Made by a program: the position numbers and the translations under genes | In this document: positions 46,440-58,189 of the stretch, one piece after another | Layout: every line of letters begins with the position of its first letter | Position numbering within the stretch: position 1 is the first letter of the stretch | Notes under the pieces: model-generated | What the model was told of the DNA's origin: nothing | Seen by the model: the letters and a program-made list of their open reading frames with translations, nothing else | The model's database searches: none | NCBI GenBank assembly: GCA_036186865.1 | Contig: AP025054.1 | Coordinates: 4,580,224-4,644,223 of the forward strand | Origin: Eustoma russellianum | Taxonomy: Eukaryota; Streptophyta; Magnoliopsida; Gentianales; Gentianaceae | Direction of reading: 5' to 3' | DNA: 64,000 nucleotides

Positions 46440-49400
46440 ATGAATTGTCTTCAGAATCTTCAAAGGTTTCTCATATTCTCTTCCTTTAATTTTTGTATTA
46501 TTTCAATAAATTTCATTCGACTTCAAACTTTGATTCTCTCTCATTAGTTTCAGATCCTGTGCGTTGCCTTTGAGCTTCAATGTTCTTTCCAGAAGTACGT
46601 CATGCTCTGTTAATTTCGAGGTAATAGTTCTATCGACACCCGCATCTGTGACTGGCATATTTATTGATTTAGTTATTTTGCACAAAAAAAAAAATCAATG
46701 CAGGCGGTGTCCACAACTACTAGATTGAAGTATACTTCCAGTATCGTTGCGAAGGTAGATTTTCTGAAACAGAGGCCACTTTTTTAAATAAAATCATGTT
46801 CTAGCCTTTCAATTCTGAAAAGTTTTTTCAATTTTATCGTCGCCGTTGTTGCATAAGAAGCTGTCTAGATACACTGATTGTTTGACAGTTCTCTTTGTCG
46901 AGCTTTTTGCATCTGAAGATTATGAGCTGTGCGATGTTTAGAGGCTTACTCATTTGGATTATATGTCCTTTGCATGTAATTTTGTGTAATTGAGCTAGGA
47001 GACAACGCACTGTAGTAATGTACTGATGGGTACATTACTACAGCAAGTTGTGGTTGAAGTGGATGTCTATAGTTGCCAATAAATGAGTTATGTGATGTTT
47101 TATTGCATCCCTTGGTAATTTATCATTATACAAAGCATGCTTACTAGTGTTCTTCTGTGAACAATCTACGAGCCTAATATATTACTGTAATGACATGATA
47201 GAAGGTGTACTCAGCAATCTTGGATAGGAAGAATGTGTGCTCTGTCATAGAATATTCTACAAACTGCTATGAAGTCTCATAGTTGTAGCATTATTGTCTG
47301 TTGGTTTTTGCGTTTTTCTCTAATAAGCTTATAAGTTAGGGAGCCGTTAGGTGTTTCTCAAACTCTGACTAAAGCAAGTTTATTAGGCGCTACCAGGTTC
47401 TACATCAAGGACTGAGATGGATGATGCTGAAGTGGAGGAGGAAAAATCAGAAGAATACAGCCAAAATATGACTGAAGCAATGGGAGCTGGTATGTCTGAT
47501 CTTATGTTTGCAGTTGATTTGAGATGTCATTATGGAGGAGTATCTTTCTGATCCAGTGATGATAATTTCTGATGCTTTGCAAATAGTTGTTCTTTTGGTA
47601 ATTAATGATTTCATGGAAACATCTGGAAGTTAACTTCCGAGGAATTTGTATGCATATATAGTCTTCAGTTATGATGAGTTTCTTCGTATTTGTTTATTAA
47701 CTTACTTTGAACTGTCACCTTGTTAAGATGATTTTAAGTTTGAAAATGATGTTTTCATAGAGTATTAATACATTTTTGGTTTAGTCATCAACAGTTCCAC
47801 TGACGAGTTTTGGATAATTTTGTGAAATGAAGTCTTGACGTACAGGCATGAACTAGGAATGAACTATAATTTCATTCGTCCAGACTTGATAGTGGGATCA
47901 TGCTTGCAGGTACTGAGCTTTCCATTCAAACATGTTTCATCCCTACAATTGTTAAAGTCTGATTTCCTTATTTTCAATTTTTTCCCCTGCCTTTGGCAGA
48001 CTCCTGAAGATGTTGATAAGCTTCATAAAATTGGAGTGAAGACAATATTTTGCTTGCAACAAGACCCAGATCTTGAGTATCCCTGAAATATATTGTGCCT
48101 ATCTAGTTTTCTTTGTATATGGCAGCAGCTTAATGCTGTGTTATTATTCTGTGATAACTAGCATTTAGTTTTCAAGTATTTAACCTTTACTACTCAGATA
48201 CTTTGGGGTTGATATTGAAGCTATTCGTGAGTACGTCAATTCATTTAGTGACATACAACACATAAGAGCCCAAATAAGGTTGGTTGTTGTCGCATAAGAT
48301 GTTTTCTGTGTTTTCCCTGCTACCCTCTCTCTGTGACTCTGTTTAAATATTTGGAATTCGGGCATGGGGTGAGCAACTTGTTCCGCTGTTATAGACAAAG
48401 CGAACTACTAGTTGCATGTAAAATTGTCATGTTTCATATTTTGCTTTTCTTGAGTTATACTACTTCTACATCTTCCTTCCATCCAACTTTTTTGCTTTTG
48501 TGTCCTACATGCTAGACTCTTAATAATTGGTATTTAATGTTCTCATCTTTTATTCAAGTCTGTTTTCATTCTGAAGTCGATGGAAACAGAATATATTTTG
48601 ACCTTTTTAGAATGTGCCACCCTTTCTAAAGCCTGCAAAATTTGTGTTCCTCTTTGAAATTTTTATTTGTGTTTTGAGCTAGCATATCTGATTTTGATAC
48701 TTGCATATCCCTATTTTTTCTTTACTTTCTTTCCAATTGAATGGCAATACTCCCTTCGGTATGTGTTTTTGATTAAAAATTCACTGAAGCAGTGGATAGA
48801 TGAAATCTTCCCAGCTAAACTCACTGAAAGGTATACTTGTCCATGAGAACATAAGCCTAATTAGCAATTAATCTTGTCAATTCCTCCTCCAGTTAGCCAT
48901 GTGGCATCTCAAGTGACTAAACATATATCTTCACTGGAGCATATGCTCAGACCTGGTCTACTGTTACCATTTATTCTTATAATTTTGCACTTAGTCCTAC
49001 TTTTGTCTCTTGGATCTTTCAAAAGTGGTTATATGTTTGTGTGGGTATCTCTATCCTCCCCCCCCCCCCCCCCCCCCCCTTCTCTCTCTCTCTCTCCCCA
49101 TCTCTCTATCTTTCTATCTCTGTTTGTGTGTGTATTTTTGACATAGATGTCCATAGATGAGTTTTTATTCTAACAAAACTCACATGACAGGGACTTTGAT
49201 GCTTTTGATTTGCGCCTTCGACTTCCAGCAGTAGTAAGCACATTGCACAAGGTCATAAACAGGAACGGAGGAGTGACTTATATACATTGCACGGCTGGAT
49301 TGGGTAGAGCACCAGCAGTAGCGGTATGCTTATATTTGCTTGCCTTAGGGTGCCAAAAGTTGTCTACGTTTAACATAACCGAATGAAAGAATTGATACTG

Positions 49401-52400
49401 TTGATCTTAGACGTGGAACAGTCTATGTGAAGAACATCTACAAAGAACATAAAGGATAGAAACAGAACATCCTGATAAAGTCTTTATTTTATATGTCTGT
49501 AAAAAAATCAGTGGTTGAGCAATTTGTGGGGAAGGCTTGAAGTAAATGTACTTCTCGTCTGTTCAACTGCATGCAAAAGACAAAAAATAACAAGCATTCG
49601 TTCTGAATGACAGCTGGCCTACATGTTCTGGGTTCAAGGCTATAAACTTAGTGAAGCCCACGACTTGATCATGGTAATTCTATTTTCTTTTAGTTACTGT
49701 GGTTCCTTGATTTATGTCTCACAAAAAATCATTTAAAATGATGTTCATATGTCAGGGTTTTGTATCATTGGCACTTTGGCATTGTGGTGCTGTGGTCATT
49801 AATATGGTGCTGATTATGTGATACTCATACTTCTCTGGTTAAAAATCATGCTAAAAGTTTTTCTATTTTCCTGCCCCACATTTTCCGGTGATGGAAAATA
49901 TTGGAATGCGTACGTGTGTGAAAGGATTTTTTTGTCCTTGGTCATTCTTCTATAAACATGGATTATATCAAAATTTTCATTTCAGAAAAGAAAGAAAAAA
50001 ATAATAAGTCCTTTCTGAATAAGTAAGGCCCCTTGATTCCTAAAACTAGGGTTATTTCACAAGGATGATCATTTCGAACTGAGTAATCTCTACCTACAAC
50101 TGATATGGACTATATGAAGGAAAGAAAGAACACCTGAACCCTTGCGTGCCTTCTCTATATGGCAAAAGATACAGATTGGCTGAGACAGCAGAAAGTAAAA
50201 CCTAAGTAAGTGCACCTACTGCATCTCTAAGATCTATTCTGTTTCTTCTTGTCAGAGTAACCGTCCATGCTTCCCAAAATTGGATGCTATCAAGAGTGCT
50301 ACTGCTGACATTGTAAGTCATATTTTGCATATTCAGTTATCAGCTGCACTGGCAAAATAAACTTATACCCCTTGCTGGAATATTCAATATGTGGTTATAT
50401 CTTCTCGTTTAAATGCCAAAAAATTAGCACATTTCGTTTAGTCCCGCAAATGATGTGAATAATGGTCAAAATTCAATTTTCATAAATCTTTGAAGATCAA
50501 GCTTAATTCACGGATGAAGTATCATTTGCTATGGATTTTCCTTGTAATAATTTGCCTACCATAAAGTATAAACGTATATGTAAAACTGTAGATATTTTGT
50601 TAATTGTCCTCATTCATTGACTCCTCAAAGTACTCTACAAGTAGCATGCTGGTAAGCTGACAAAGGGTTCTTGCTGAAAGAATAATTCTTATGTATTGAT
50701 CAAGTGGTTAAGCTTATAACAGGGCGGTTGATAACCTTCATCGAATTCTATGTTGGGTAATTGTTCTTTTACTTCTTCCTTTGCTGATTTATTCACTGCA
50801 TGAGAGGCATTATGCAGTACTTTTTATGTTATCTTTCATGCTATGCTTCTTGTTGAGAAATTCCTTTTAAGAAAGTAACAGCAGTAAAAGTAAAGCAAAG
50901 TAACTTTCTCGTGGGCCCAACATGTGAGATGAATATATCTTCTTGAATGTATATAAGTATAAAATTGTTTGTGGCTACTTCTGAACAAATAAACTCTTTA
51001 ATCTCTCAAATTGTCTTCTTATCGAGTTTGAAGTAATTATGTTTGTTTTAAAGCTTACAGGATTCAGGAAGAAGGCAGTCACACTAATGTGGCATGGTAA
51101 AAATTGTTCCACAGTGGAAATCTCAGGACTTGATGTTGGATGGGGTCAGGTAATGGTGTGATATTGTCCTTGTGTCTTTATGTTCTTGAAGAAACTTGCA
51201 CTAGTTCTCTTAGGAGGATTACTTGGGTAATCCCAAATTTGAAGACAAACATTCCTTTCAATTATTGACTTCAATACTTTTTATCTCTTAAGAACCTAGT
51301 AAACTCGGTCTATCTAAGAATACATGTCGGTCTCAGGTGCGGTTGTAATCTGCAACTCCTTCCCTTTTGAAATCTAATGGCTAATCTATAGTTGATCATC
51401 GTTTTCCATGCATTAGCATGATTGGTGAGGGAGTGCCTAGAAAATCTGTCTTAATGAGAATAGCATCTGTGAGTCTCATGGTAGATACCATCAACATGTT
51501 TTCAAGAAGAAAGCTACTATGCTTTTCATTTTGCTTTCTGCCAGTGTTCAAGCTGGTGGGCTTTAGGTTTCTTCGCTCTTTTACTTTTTCCTTTTCCTTT
51601 GGGATTGGATTTTTTTCCCCTCCCTTAACTAGTTCAGTGTTTCAACTTTCAAACAACAGGAGGGTTTTAGCATTTGAATTCTAGATGTTATAGTGGTGTA
51701 CATGAATTCTCAGAACACGGGGAAAAATTGATCGACCATCTTCCTTCAAAATATTGACAATTTTATTCAATGAACCTATAATATTGAATTGTTTTCTGAT
51801 ATTGACATCATTTATCATTTGCTAGCAATAACAAATAGAAGTATGCAGAAAAATATTCACAAAAAATTAGTATGCAGAAAGAGAGAAGCACAAGGGAAAT
51901 ATAATTCTTGCTGTCAAATATTGATGATTAAAAAGTAAAATAGAAAAATTCGATGGTTTTGGCTTTTGGGGCGTGTGTGAGTGGTTTTTTTATTTTTTAT
52001 AATTTATTTGTTTGTTGGTATTTCTGATAATGGTAATTAGAAATTAATGTAGGCCTTTTTCTTGTCAGAAAATCCCATTGAATTTTGACAAGGGACAAGG
52101 CCTGTGGACCCTACGCAGAGAACTGCCAGTAAGTTTAGGTCCTTCGAGTGTGCTTTTTCAGCGTGCGGGGTCTTGCAACCTTTTTTCTCGTGCTGCCGAT
52201 ATAGCAAGCTCAGGAAAGATTGATGATTGAGATGTAATTTTGCAGGAAGGGCACTACGAGTACAAATATATTGTTGATGGTCAGTGGATGTGCAATAAGT
52301 ATGAGTCCGTCACCCGTCCCAACAAAGATGGCCATGTAAACAATTATGTAAAGGTATGGCTTTAACATGTATGGCTCTTGTTCACTCAGATGAGCAAATG

Positions 52401-55276
52401 GCATGCAATTTTTGGCTTAGCAGAACTGGGATGCTAACCCAAAAGAATAGGATTGATAAGTGGGGAGAAGTTGGTACTAATACTAATAGGTTAAAAAGTC
52501 AAGTCCCTTAAAGGTTCCATTTCTTATCGGCCTTTTTCCCTTCTGCTATGTCCTGGGGCAAAGATACGGAGGCTCTGTGCATGCATATAAAACACTGGGC
52601 TTTTTTTCCCATAATGTGAGGTCGACTATATGGACCAATTATGTATTTTTGTTTTTTTTTAAATTTTTGAGTCGTAGCCTAAATCCTACCCTTCTTTTTT
52701 CCTCTATTATCTAATGCATAATATGCGTCTTTAGAATATGCATTTTTCAAAATCATCATATCGTTTCAACTGCGCTTCCAGTCTAAGGATATAAAATTAT
52801 AGGTTAAATCTTATACCCTCTACATGACATTGGCTACATGAATCAACTGTCTCTATTTTGCTCTATCACCGACCACATGCTCCTCAATTGTCATATAAGT
52901 CATATCATTCTTTATTGTCTCTTTCCATATTTCTTTTAGTCTCCATCTCCCACATTTAACATGCATCGCATTCATTGTCGTTGAAATTAAATTCCGTTTA
53001 TTATGTCTTCTTTTGACTCAATTTGAAGTCTTTTTTTCTCTAGTATTTTAATGCGAACATTCCAGCTTAGCATTGGCTCCTTCAGTAGTCTCATCCACCA
53101 GCATAGTGTCATGTGCAACAACATGTTCTACGGAACTATGTCTTGAATGTGTCGAGTGAGAACATATTTAACTTAAGCGAGTAAGTATGAACTTGATGTC
53201 GATCCTTGGCGTAGACCCACTGTAGTAGGGAACTCTTGGCTTATTCTTCTTGGAGTTTTTATGTTTGTCATGGTGTTATCATACATGTCTTTGATAATTT
53301 TTATATATTGCTACTATAACACTTTTCTTTTCAAGTATCCTCCGAACGATCTCTCGTGGGTATTTATTATATGCCTTTTATAAGTCAATGAAACCATATG
53401 CAAATCTTGATTCTTCTTTTGATATCTCTCTATTATTCTTCTTAAGAGATAAATAGCCTTCATTGTTAACCTTTCCGGCATAAATCCAAATTGATTTTTA
53501 TATGTACTAGTCTCTTTGTAAAGTTTTTTCTCAATCAGTCGTTCACAAAGCTTCATTTTGTGGCTCGTTAATTTAATTCCTATATAATTCGCATAACTTT
53601 GTATATCTCTTTCGTTTTTATATAAGGGTACAAAATGCTTTCCTTCCATTAGTCAGACAGGTCTTCACAATTTTGTTGAAAATATCTGTGAGCTATATAG
53701 TAACTACTTTCTCTTGGCATTTTCAACCTTCAATTGGAATATTGTCTGGTTCAATCATTTTACTATTTTTTTATCCTTTTTAAAGCATCTTCTACCTCTG
53801 CAATCGGATTCTCTTACCATATGTTAAGTTTCTATCATCTTCAAAGTTACGTAACTCGTCCAATATGAGTTCACCTCCCATTGATTTATTGAAAAGTTTC
53901 TCAAAATATCTTCACCGTCTATTTTGTATTTTCCTTTCTCTACTAAGATTGTGCTATCTTTGTCTTTAATGAATTTAACTTAGGTCAAATTTCTTATCTT
54001 CCTTTCTATTACTTAGAAATTTCATACACGTCTCTTCCATCTTCTTTCTTGTCCAACCGCTTATAAAAATATTCTCACACTTTGATTTGCCTTCACTTAC
54101 AGGTTGTGTAGCTTCTTTCTTGGCAAACTATATTTTTCTCGATTCACTTGATTCCTATAACGTTGAAGAGTCTTATAATTAGTTCTCTTGGCTTTTACCT
54201 TGTCTTGCACTTCTTCTTTCCGCCACCAAAATTCCTTATTTCTAGGTGCTCGACCTTTTAACTCGCCAAGTAAATTTTTTGTTATTTTCTTTATCTTTGC
54301 TGTCATATCCTCCCACACTTCATTTGCATCGCCACTTGAATTTCTTAAGACTTTTTGTTCTATTATTAATTTTCTAAATTCTGATTGCTTAGCTTCCTTC
54401 AAGTTCCACTATTTTATCTTGTGTTCTATAATCATTTGTTTTCTCAATATTCTATGTCAAATATGGACATCCAATACTATACGATGGTGTTGCATTGTTA
54501 AAATTTGTCATGGAATCACCTTATAGTCCTTACAAGCCTTTCTATCTCTTCTACCTGTCATGAAATATTCTATCTGCGATTTATTTGATCTACTTTGGAA
54601 TGTAATAAATGTTCGTCTTTTTTTTTTAAAAAAAAAAATTGTTAGTCACATACAGGTATACATCCACAAAATCCTAGAAGCTCAAAACATTGAAGAGATT
54701 AGAGCTGGATCTTTTTCTGAACCTCAACCGAGATAAACTCTTGAAACTGATGCTACTATTCTACTTCCAAAATTTTCAAACCTGTCTCCATTTCCGGTTA
54801 TGTTCAATTTTCAATTTTCACCATAGTAGTTAGTATTTCCATTTTCAATGGAGTCAAGGACGCACTTTTTTGACTTTGGAATATGATGGGATAAAGCAAA
54901 GTGACTCACTAAATTGACTGCATTTATTATATTGTAAAGTAGCAGTTGCTTGACGCAATTTTCATTATGTGTTATCGGAAAATGACTTCTGTGTGTTACT
55001 AACAAGTATATGGTTGCGTACATCCGACTCCCTTATACCCTGCTATAGGCATAAGCCTCTAAAATAATAGGGTAATGTTGTTTCTCCATAGTAGTTAGAT
55101 GTTGTCCAAGCCGCAAAATTTATCCTCTTTCCTTGCTTCCGTAATTGCAGGTGTCTGACAACAATCCCAATAACATGAGTTCAGTAATCAGAAAGAGGCT
55201 GACCGGTGATGATCCCAACCTTATGAAGAATGAAAGGCTTGCGATTAGGGAATTTCTTGAATCTTACTCAGATTAG
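46440..55276 (+). CDS. SEX4: Phosphoglucan phosphatase SEX4 (DSP4)
   Basis: Fourteen exons: 46440-46465, 46554-46620, 46704-46754, 47387-47489, 47833-47909, 48000-48076, 48198-48278, 49191-49323, 49614-49673, 50256-50312, 51054-51149, 52069-52128, 52246-52353, 55151-55276. All are GT-AG and phases join to 373 aa, close to Arabidopsis SEX4. Established: this chloroplast enzyme removes phosphate from starch glucans, allowing amylases to degrade starch at night. Seen: N terminus MNCLQNLQR and a Ser-rich transit peptide, a DSP domain with acidic D162/D164 (DFDAFDLR) and active site HCTAGLGRAP (Cys194, Arg200), and a C-terminal CBM48 (about 245-332; GLDVGWGQKIPL, LWTLRRELPEGHYEYKYIVD). The start at 46440 follows the MNCLQNL block; an in-frame ATG also exists at 46419. 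The last intron (2.8 kb) holds a LINE and a repeat C copy. Confidence 0.95.
49057..49106. repeat. Poly-C plus (TC)n low-complexity tract in SEX4 intron 7
   Basis: A run of more than 20 C followed by alternating TC. Such runs are prone to sequencing error, so the length is unreliable. Confidence 0.8.
52780..54640 (-). pseudogene. RTE-type LINE, decayed, in SEX4 intron 13
   Basis: Minus-strand frames, from the element's 5' to 3' direction: a linker region (GRAPRNKEFWWRKEEVQDKV, 54097-54402), reverse transcriptase (HFVPLYKNERDIQSYANYIG, MKLCERLIEKKL, NQFGFMPERLTMKAIYLLRR, 53314-53649) and a C-terminal block (LKEIWKETIKNDMTY, about 52850-52980). These match the RTE clade of plant LINEs. Stops and frameshifts interrupt it. 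It is antisense to SEX4. Confidence 0.8.
54815..55082 (+). repeat. Interspersed repeat C, copy in SEX4 intron 13
   Basis: Contains TTTTCAATGGAGTCAAGGAC, AAGTAGCAGTTGCTTGACGC, GTTGCGTACATCCGACTC and GGGTAATGTTG. It ends about 70 bp before the last SEX4 exon. Confidence 0.7.
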
Positions 55277-55592
55277 TTAAAAGTGAGTCAGACATCCCAC
55301 GGTTGGCAGTGGATGTTTTATTCATGCAAAATGATGGATGATGCTTGCAATGTATTCCTAACAGAGAATATTACAGCATGAAAACTAATGGTTGCCATGA
55401 AAAGAATTGAGGTAATGTAGCAAAATCATGTCCTCTTAGAGCCCTTGGGGCATTTGTATCATTACCGTAGAAGGTGAAGCTACATTACGAATAGAAGAAT
55501 AATACAGTGGGTTTATGCATCACTTGTCTCCATTTGTCCAGCTGATTTTTTTTCTTCTTTGCTTTCTCTACCATTGAAATAAAGGGTTAAGT

Positions 55593-55593
<1 letters not shown>

Positions 55594-55686
<93 letters not shown>

Positions 55687-55761
55687 AACTTTTAGGTCTA
55701 GCGGTTGAGAAGCATTTATCCTATTCCCGGGTCTCGAGTTCAATTCCTCTTCCCAATTTGA

Positions 55762-55820
<59 letters not shown>
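55594..55820. repeat. Two AT microsatellites flanking a tRNA-like SINE head
   Basis: (TC)n then (AT)n at 55594-55682, and (AT)n at 55766-55819. The 80 bp between holds GGTCTAGCGGTTGAGAAGC (A-box-like) and TCGAGTTCAATTCC (B-box), the head of a third tRNA-related family. Confidence 0.7.
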
Positions 55821-55823
<3 letters not shown>

Positions 55824-56639
55824 AGAGCAAAATTCAGAAGTTACCAAACATATATATTTTTTCACAAGAAGAAAAATAAATAAATAAATAATTGGCAGTC
55901 GAAATTTATCTTCCACTAATAGCTGTTCAACTTCGACGACCTTTTCTTTTTGTTAAAACAAAACAAAGTTTAGGGGATGTATACTTGCATGATGATGTTA
56001 TTTAAGTATATAAGTTCATGAATCACCAGGATTCTGCATATGGAAGTCAAATGTCGTATTTAAGGCATCATTTAACACAAGTTTTTTTTTATAACACAGT
56101 TTCAGTGCTCATTTTGAAGGCAGTTATTTACATCTGCGCCTTATCTTTATTTTTAAGATGATCTCTGCCTCATCTTGAAATATTTATTTTGAGGGCAATA
56201 ACTTAATTATCCAATTTAGGCAATGGTGCAGAACTTAACATTATCAATAAATACATAAGAATTGCATCTCTCTCTCAGTTGCATGAGTGAAGTAACTAAG
56301 GTTGTAGGTAGGACTGTGTCTCTTGGGAGTTCCTGGATAAAACGTTTTATATATACATATATGCGGAGCTGGAATCCTTGTGTTGATGTTTGCCGGCAGT
56401 AGCGCAACAAGATTTCTCGTTTTTGTTCCTTGGGATTTCATAATCTCTATACAATGTCGAAAAAATTCTGTAAAACGAGGATGCAAAATGCTGACAAAAT
56501 TATGTTACGAGGATACCAAATGTTCACGAAACTGATAATGTCATAACTTGTTTACTCTAAATTGTTATTTGGTTTGCTAGCTGATGGAGTCGGATCTTCA
56601 CCAGGTAGATCTGAGATGATCCTTGTGGTATGCTGCCCG
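55821..56639. other. Gene-free spacer
   Basis: AT-rich, no gene seen. The 3' untranslated region of SEX4 is expected just after 55276, before the microsatellites. Confidence 0.4.
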
Positions 56640-57480
56640 CTATTCGTTAGTGTCTGTTTCTAGACCTGAGAAGAAAAGGCAACGTTAGAGGCCCAATGTC
56701 AATGCCCCGGGAAAACCCTCTGATGCTCAAGTCAGTTATGTGCATTTTTGTGTGCAATGTATGCTAGAAATAGAGGTTGAGGCAACCTGCTTAGGGCTCT
56801 CTTTCTGAGAGGGTAGCTGTTTATTGTGGACAAGTTCGGACGTGGCTTTGGCCTAGCTGAACATGCTTTTTATCTGGAGTGGACTGTTTTTTAGGTTGTC
56901 TGAACTTGGTTGGCTTCTGTTGAGGAAGCTTCTATTTGTAGTTGTGAAGGCGGAAGGCTGCGTGGCCTAGAACAAAGATGATAATGACACCAGGAAGTCC
57001 AGGTGACGCTCCTTGCTTGCATGATTGACACGTGGAGATGAATGGCTGCGCTGTTGGCAATCTCAGACTGCATGAAGGCCAAGAATGGACATGTGTCGAG
57101 CTAGGAGGCCAAGCTTGCTGAGTGGCAGGACTCTGCCATAGCATACTGTGGCCGAGCTGAGACAGCAGGCGGAGGCCGAGCCGAGCTGAACAGGCTGACC
57201 ATAGTAGGCTAAAATCTTTGTATGTGGATGATCAGATTAAGCGATGGCCGAGCTGACCTGCGGTCGGGATGGGGCTTAGTCCTTGAGATGTCTTTCGCCA
57301 TGTAACTCTTCGGGCAGTACTGGCTTGGCCGAAGTTGACCAGTCAATGTCTCCCAGAAAGGTGAAATCCTAAGGCTGGCCTGAATTAGCCGAACTTGACC
57401 TACATTGACCATTGCTGGCTAACGGTGAAGTCATTTATCGTATTCAGCAGCTGGATTTAGGTCTCGTCACTAGCAAAGTT
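56640..57480 (-). repeat. Gypsy LTR remnant, reverse orientation
   Basis: The stretch around 56698-56735 (CCCCGGGAAAACCCTCTGAT, then GCTCAAGTCAG) is the reverse complement of the type of R/U5 motif seen at 2876-2920. The rest is GC-richer and full of GGCCGAGCTGA words. No matching internal region is adjacent, so it is a solo LTR or fragment. Confidence 0.45.
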
Positions 57481-57674
57481 AGCCGCTTGTTACTCTTTTA
57501 CTTTTTTATCCATAGGTGATGCGCCAACATATCCAATTTTGGAAGTGTGTTTATGTAAACAGGTCTGGTCGAGAGCTGGAGAGACTAAACTAAAAGGAGT
57601 TATCCATGGAAATGGTAATTATTTACAGCCCGACAGCTTGGCTTCTTTGTCGGCACGTGGAGCTAAACAACATT

Positions 57675-57845
57675 ATCCCATTGTCTTAGAGACTCCCGCA
57701 TATGGCGTAGTATGGAGGGATAAGACTCCCGCATATGGCGTAGTATGGAGGGGTCGAATGTACGCAACTATACTCATGTATTTGAAACACACACAGGTGG
57801 TTTCCCGATAACCCATAATGAAAATACGTGTGTATTGATATCGTT
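57675..57845 (-). repeat. Interspersed repeat C, reversed copy with internal duplication
   Basis: Reverse of the TS-SINE-like end, with a 33-bp tandem duplication (GACTCCCGCATATGGCGTAG occurs twice at 57691 and 57724). Confidence 0.65.
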
Positions 57846-58189
57846 AGAGATCCATGATCACAAGCCTGAAGCTGCAGTATTTGGGACGTTCTGACCAACC
57901 AATTCAGAAATTATGTTTTCCATGTAACCACTTCTGTCAAAACGAAAAAGAAACTTGGGAACCCGACCCATACATGTAGCCGCTGTAAGACAGAAAGAAG
58001 AAAGAGATGGATAAATTGACATTTGAATTTACGGATGAACAGGAGTAGCAGAACGTGTTTATTATTCCAGTGAGAGATACACAACGTTCCAGGTATTCGG
58101 AAGAATGAGGACATGTGCTAAAAACAAACCTTCTTACAGGAAACAATTAGGGCTATCTCTACAACACATGTTTCAACTGTTCCTTTTCT

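Noticed and set aside
55513..55830. A 105-codon ORF
   Set aside because: Its translation is almost all Ile-Tyr and Arg-Glu repeats created by the AT and TC microsatellites.
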